A stretch of DNA of 64,000 bases from Gracilimonas amylolytica (GTDB lineage Bacteria > Bacteroidota > Rhodothermia > Balneolales > Balneolaceae), in NCBI RefSeq assembly GCF_002911695.1, contig NZ_PQBS01000027.1, forward strand, positions 62,001-126,000, given 5' to 3'. The position numbers and the translations under genes are program-made. The stretch's first letter is position 1. The number at the start of each line of letters is the position of its first letter. Positions 63,758 to 64,000 of this stretch are shown one piece after another. Under the pieces are notes generated by a model, which made no database searches, was not told the origin of the DNA, and was given only the letters and a program-made list of their open reading frames with translations.

Positions 63758-64000
63758 AAAAATACTCGATCATATTCCCATCAGGATCAGCAACAAAAAG
63801 AAAGCGGCCTTTTTTCCGATTTGCAGGTCCACTCATGATGGTCACTTCTTTTTCTCTGAAATATTTTGCGAGTTCATCTACTTGTTCCGGACTGTCTACA
63901 TAAAACCCGAAGTGATCTACCCTGAAATCTCTTGAAGTTGGATCATAACTTGTTTCCGCCTCAACGATCACAAGGGTATCTTCTTCCCCGATCTTATAAA
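63741..64000 (-). CDS. Glyoxalase-fold (VOC) protein, 5' end outside the window
   Basis: 86 codons are visible and the frame stays open to base 64000, so the N-terminus lies beyond the window. Visible: VDHFGFYVDSPEQVDEL and FLFVADPDGNMIEYFYEE, the second VOC module with a His in DHFGF and the C-terminal Glu metal ligand. A GTG at 63971 could start a frame but would lose the first half of the domain, so it is treated as internal. Substrate unknown. Confidence 0.8.
   Translation of the reverse strand, partial: YKIGEEDTLVIVEAETSYDPTSRDFRVDHFGFYVDSPEQVDELAKYFREKEVTIMSGPANRKKGRFLFVADPDGNMIEYFYEEKE

Noticed and set aside
1-64000. tRNA, rRNA, CRISPR and prophage genes
   Set aside because: I looked in the spacers and saw no cloverleaf-like or rRNA-like sequence and no phage-structural motifs; by eye only, so short RNAs could be missed.

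Overview
The window looks like an ordinary stretch of chromosome from a marine or halophilic relative of the Bacteroidetes, most likely of the Balneolota/Rhodothermota group (inference from gene content). Pointers are a GWxTD-domain protein, a DUF2723 GT-C protein, an Omp85 protein, a stand-alone methylcrotonyl-CoA-type carboxylase beta chain, HPr kinase beside a ribosome hibernation factor, a sodium:neurotransmitter-type symporter and carotenoid glycosylation/acylation-type genes. Many leaders are A-rich without a clear Shine-Dalgarno site. Several promoters fit the Bacteroidetes TTTG / TAnnTTTG pattern rather than TTGACA / TATAAT. The DNA is moderately AT-rich by eye. I found no rRNA, tRNA, CRISPR array, prophage or intact transposase.

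Layout. 1-5.3 kb: small redox and detoxification genes on + (SDR tail, F420-reductase-like NADP-binding protein, QorB-like reductase, YceI, glyoxalase-fold protein, DoxX-like, pirin, SDR), separated by look-alike terminators. 5.5-10.5 kb: minus-strand group LPP20-like lipoprotein, HtrA protease, RecO, small membrane protein, acyl-CoA carboxylase beta. 10.6-15.4 kb: plus-strand GWxTD protein, PdxA, methyltransferase, FtsE, QueG, the middle three overlapping. 15.4-18.6 kb: two secreted proteins of unknown role, an ECF sigma factor and a small beta-barrel. 18.6-23.9 kb: tightly coupled minus-strand operon TatA-GatA-SDR-M28/QC-PrmA-Ppx. 24.0-28.8 kb: DUF2795, Omp85, a cNMP-fold protein and RlmD. 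28.8-35.9 kb: UbiA-like protein, DPP-IV type peptidase, GNAT, a 625-bp gene-free stretch with an inverted repeat and a candidate structured RNA, an unusual CSC protein and an NSS symporter. 36-46 kb: DUF2723 protein, YbeY group, subtilase, CrtI-like flavoprotein and an iron ABC permease. 46-53 kb: iron-binding protein with a 19-bp operator-like palindrome, then DUF971, YajQ, CoA-binding, FKBP, RlmL-like and transferase genes. 53-56 kb: PlsC-like acyltransferase, CrtC-like hydratase and CrtQ/CruC-like glycosyltransferase. 56-64 kb: Xer recombinase, HPF, HprK, M23 and M28 peptidases, TrmH, a response regulator, an esterase and a truncated glyoxalase-fold gene.

How the genes fit together. Most are housekeeping: tRNA/rRNA modification (QueG, RlmD, RlmL-like, TrmH, YbeY, GatA, PrmA), protein export and quality control (TatA, HtrA, FKBP, Omp85) and envelope peptidases (S8, S9, two M28, M23). 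The two most coherent accessory themes are iron acquisition (permease plus binding protein, no ATPase here) and a possible carotenoid end-group pathway (hydration, glycosylation, acylation). The most unexplained DNA is 33.0-33.65 kb, followed directly by a secreted protein with a mature N-terminal CSC motif.
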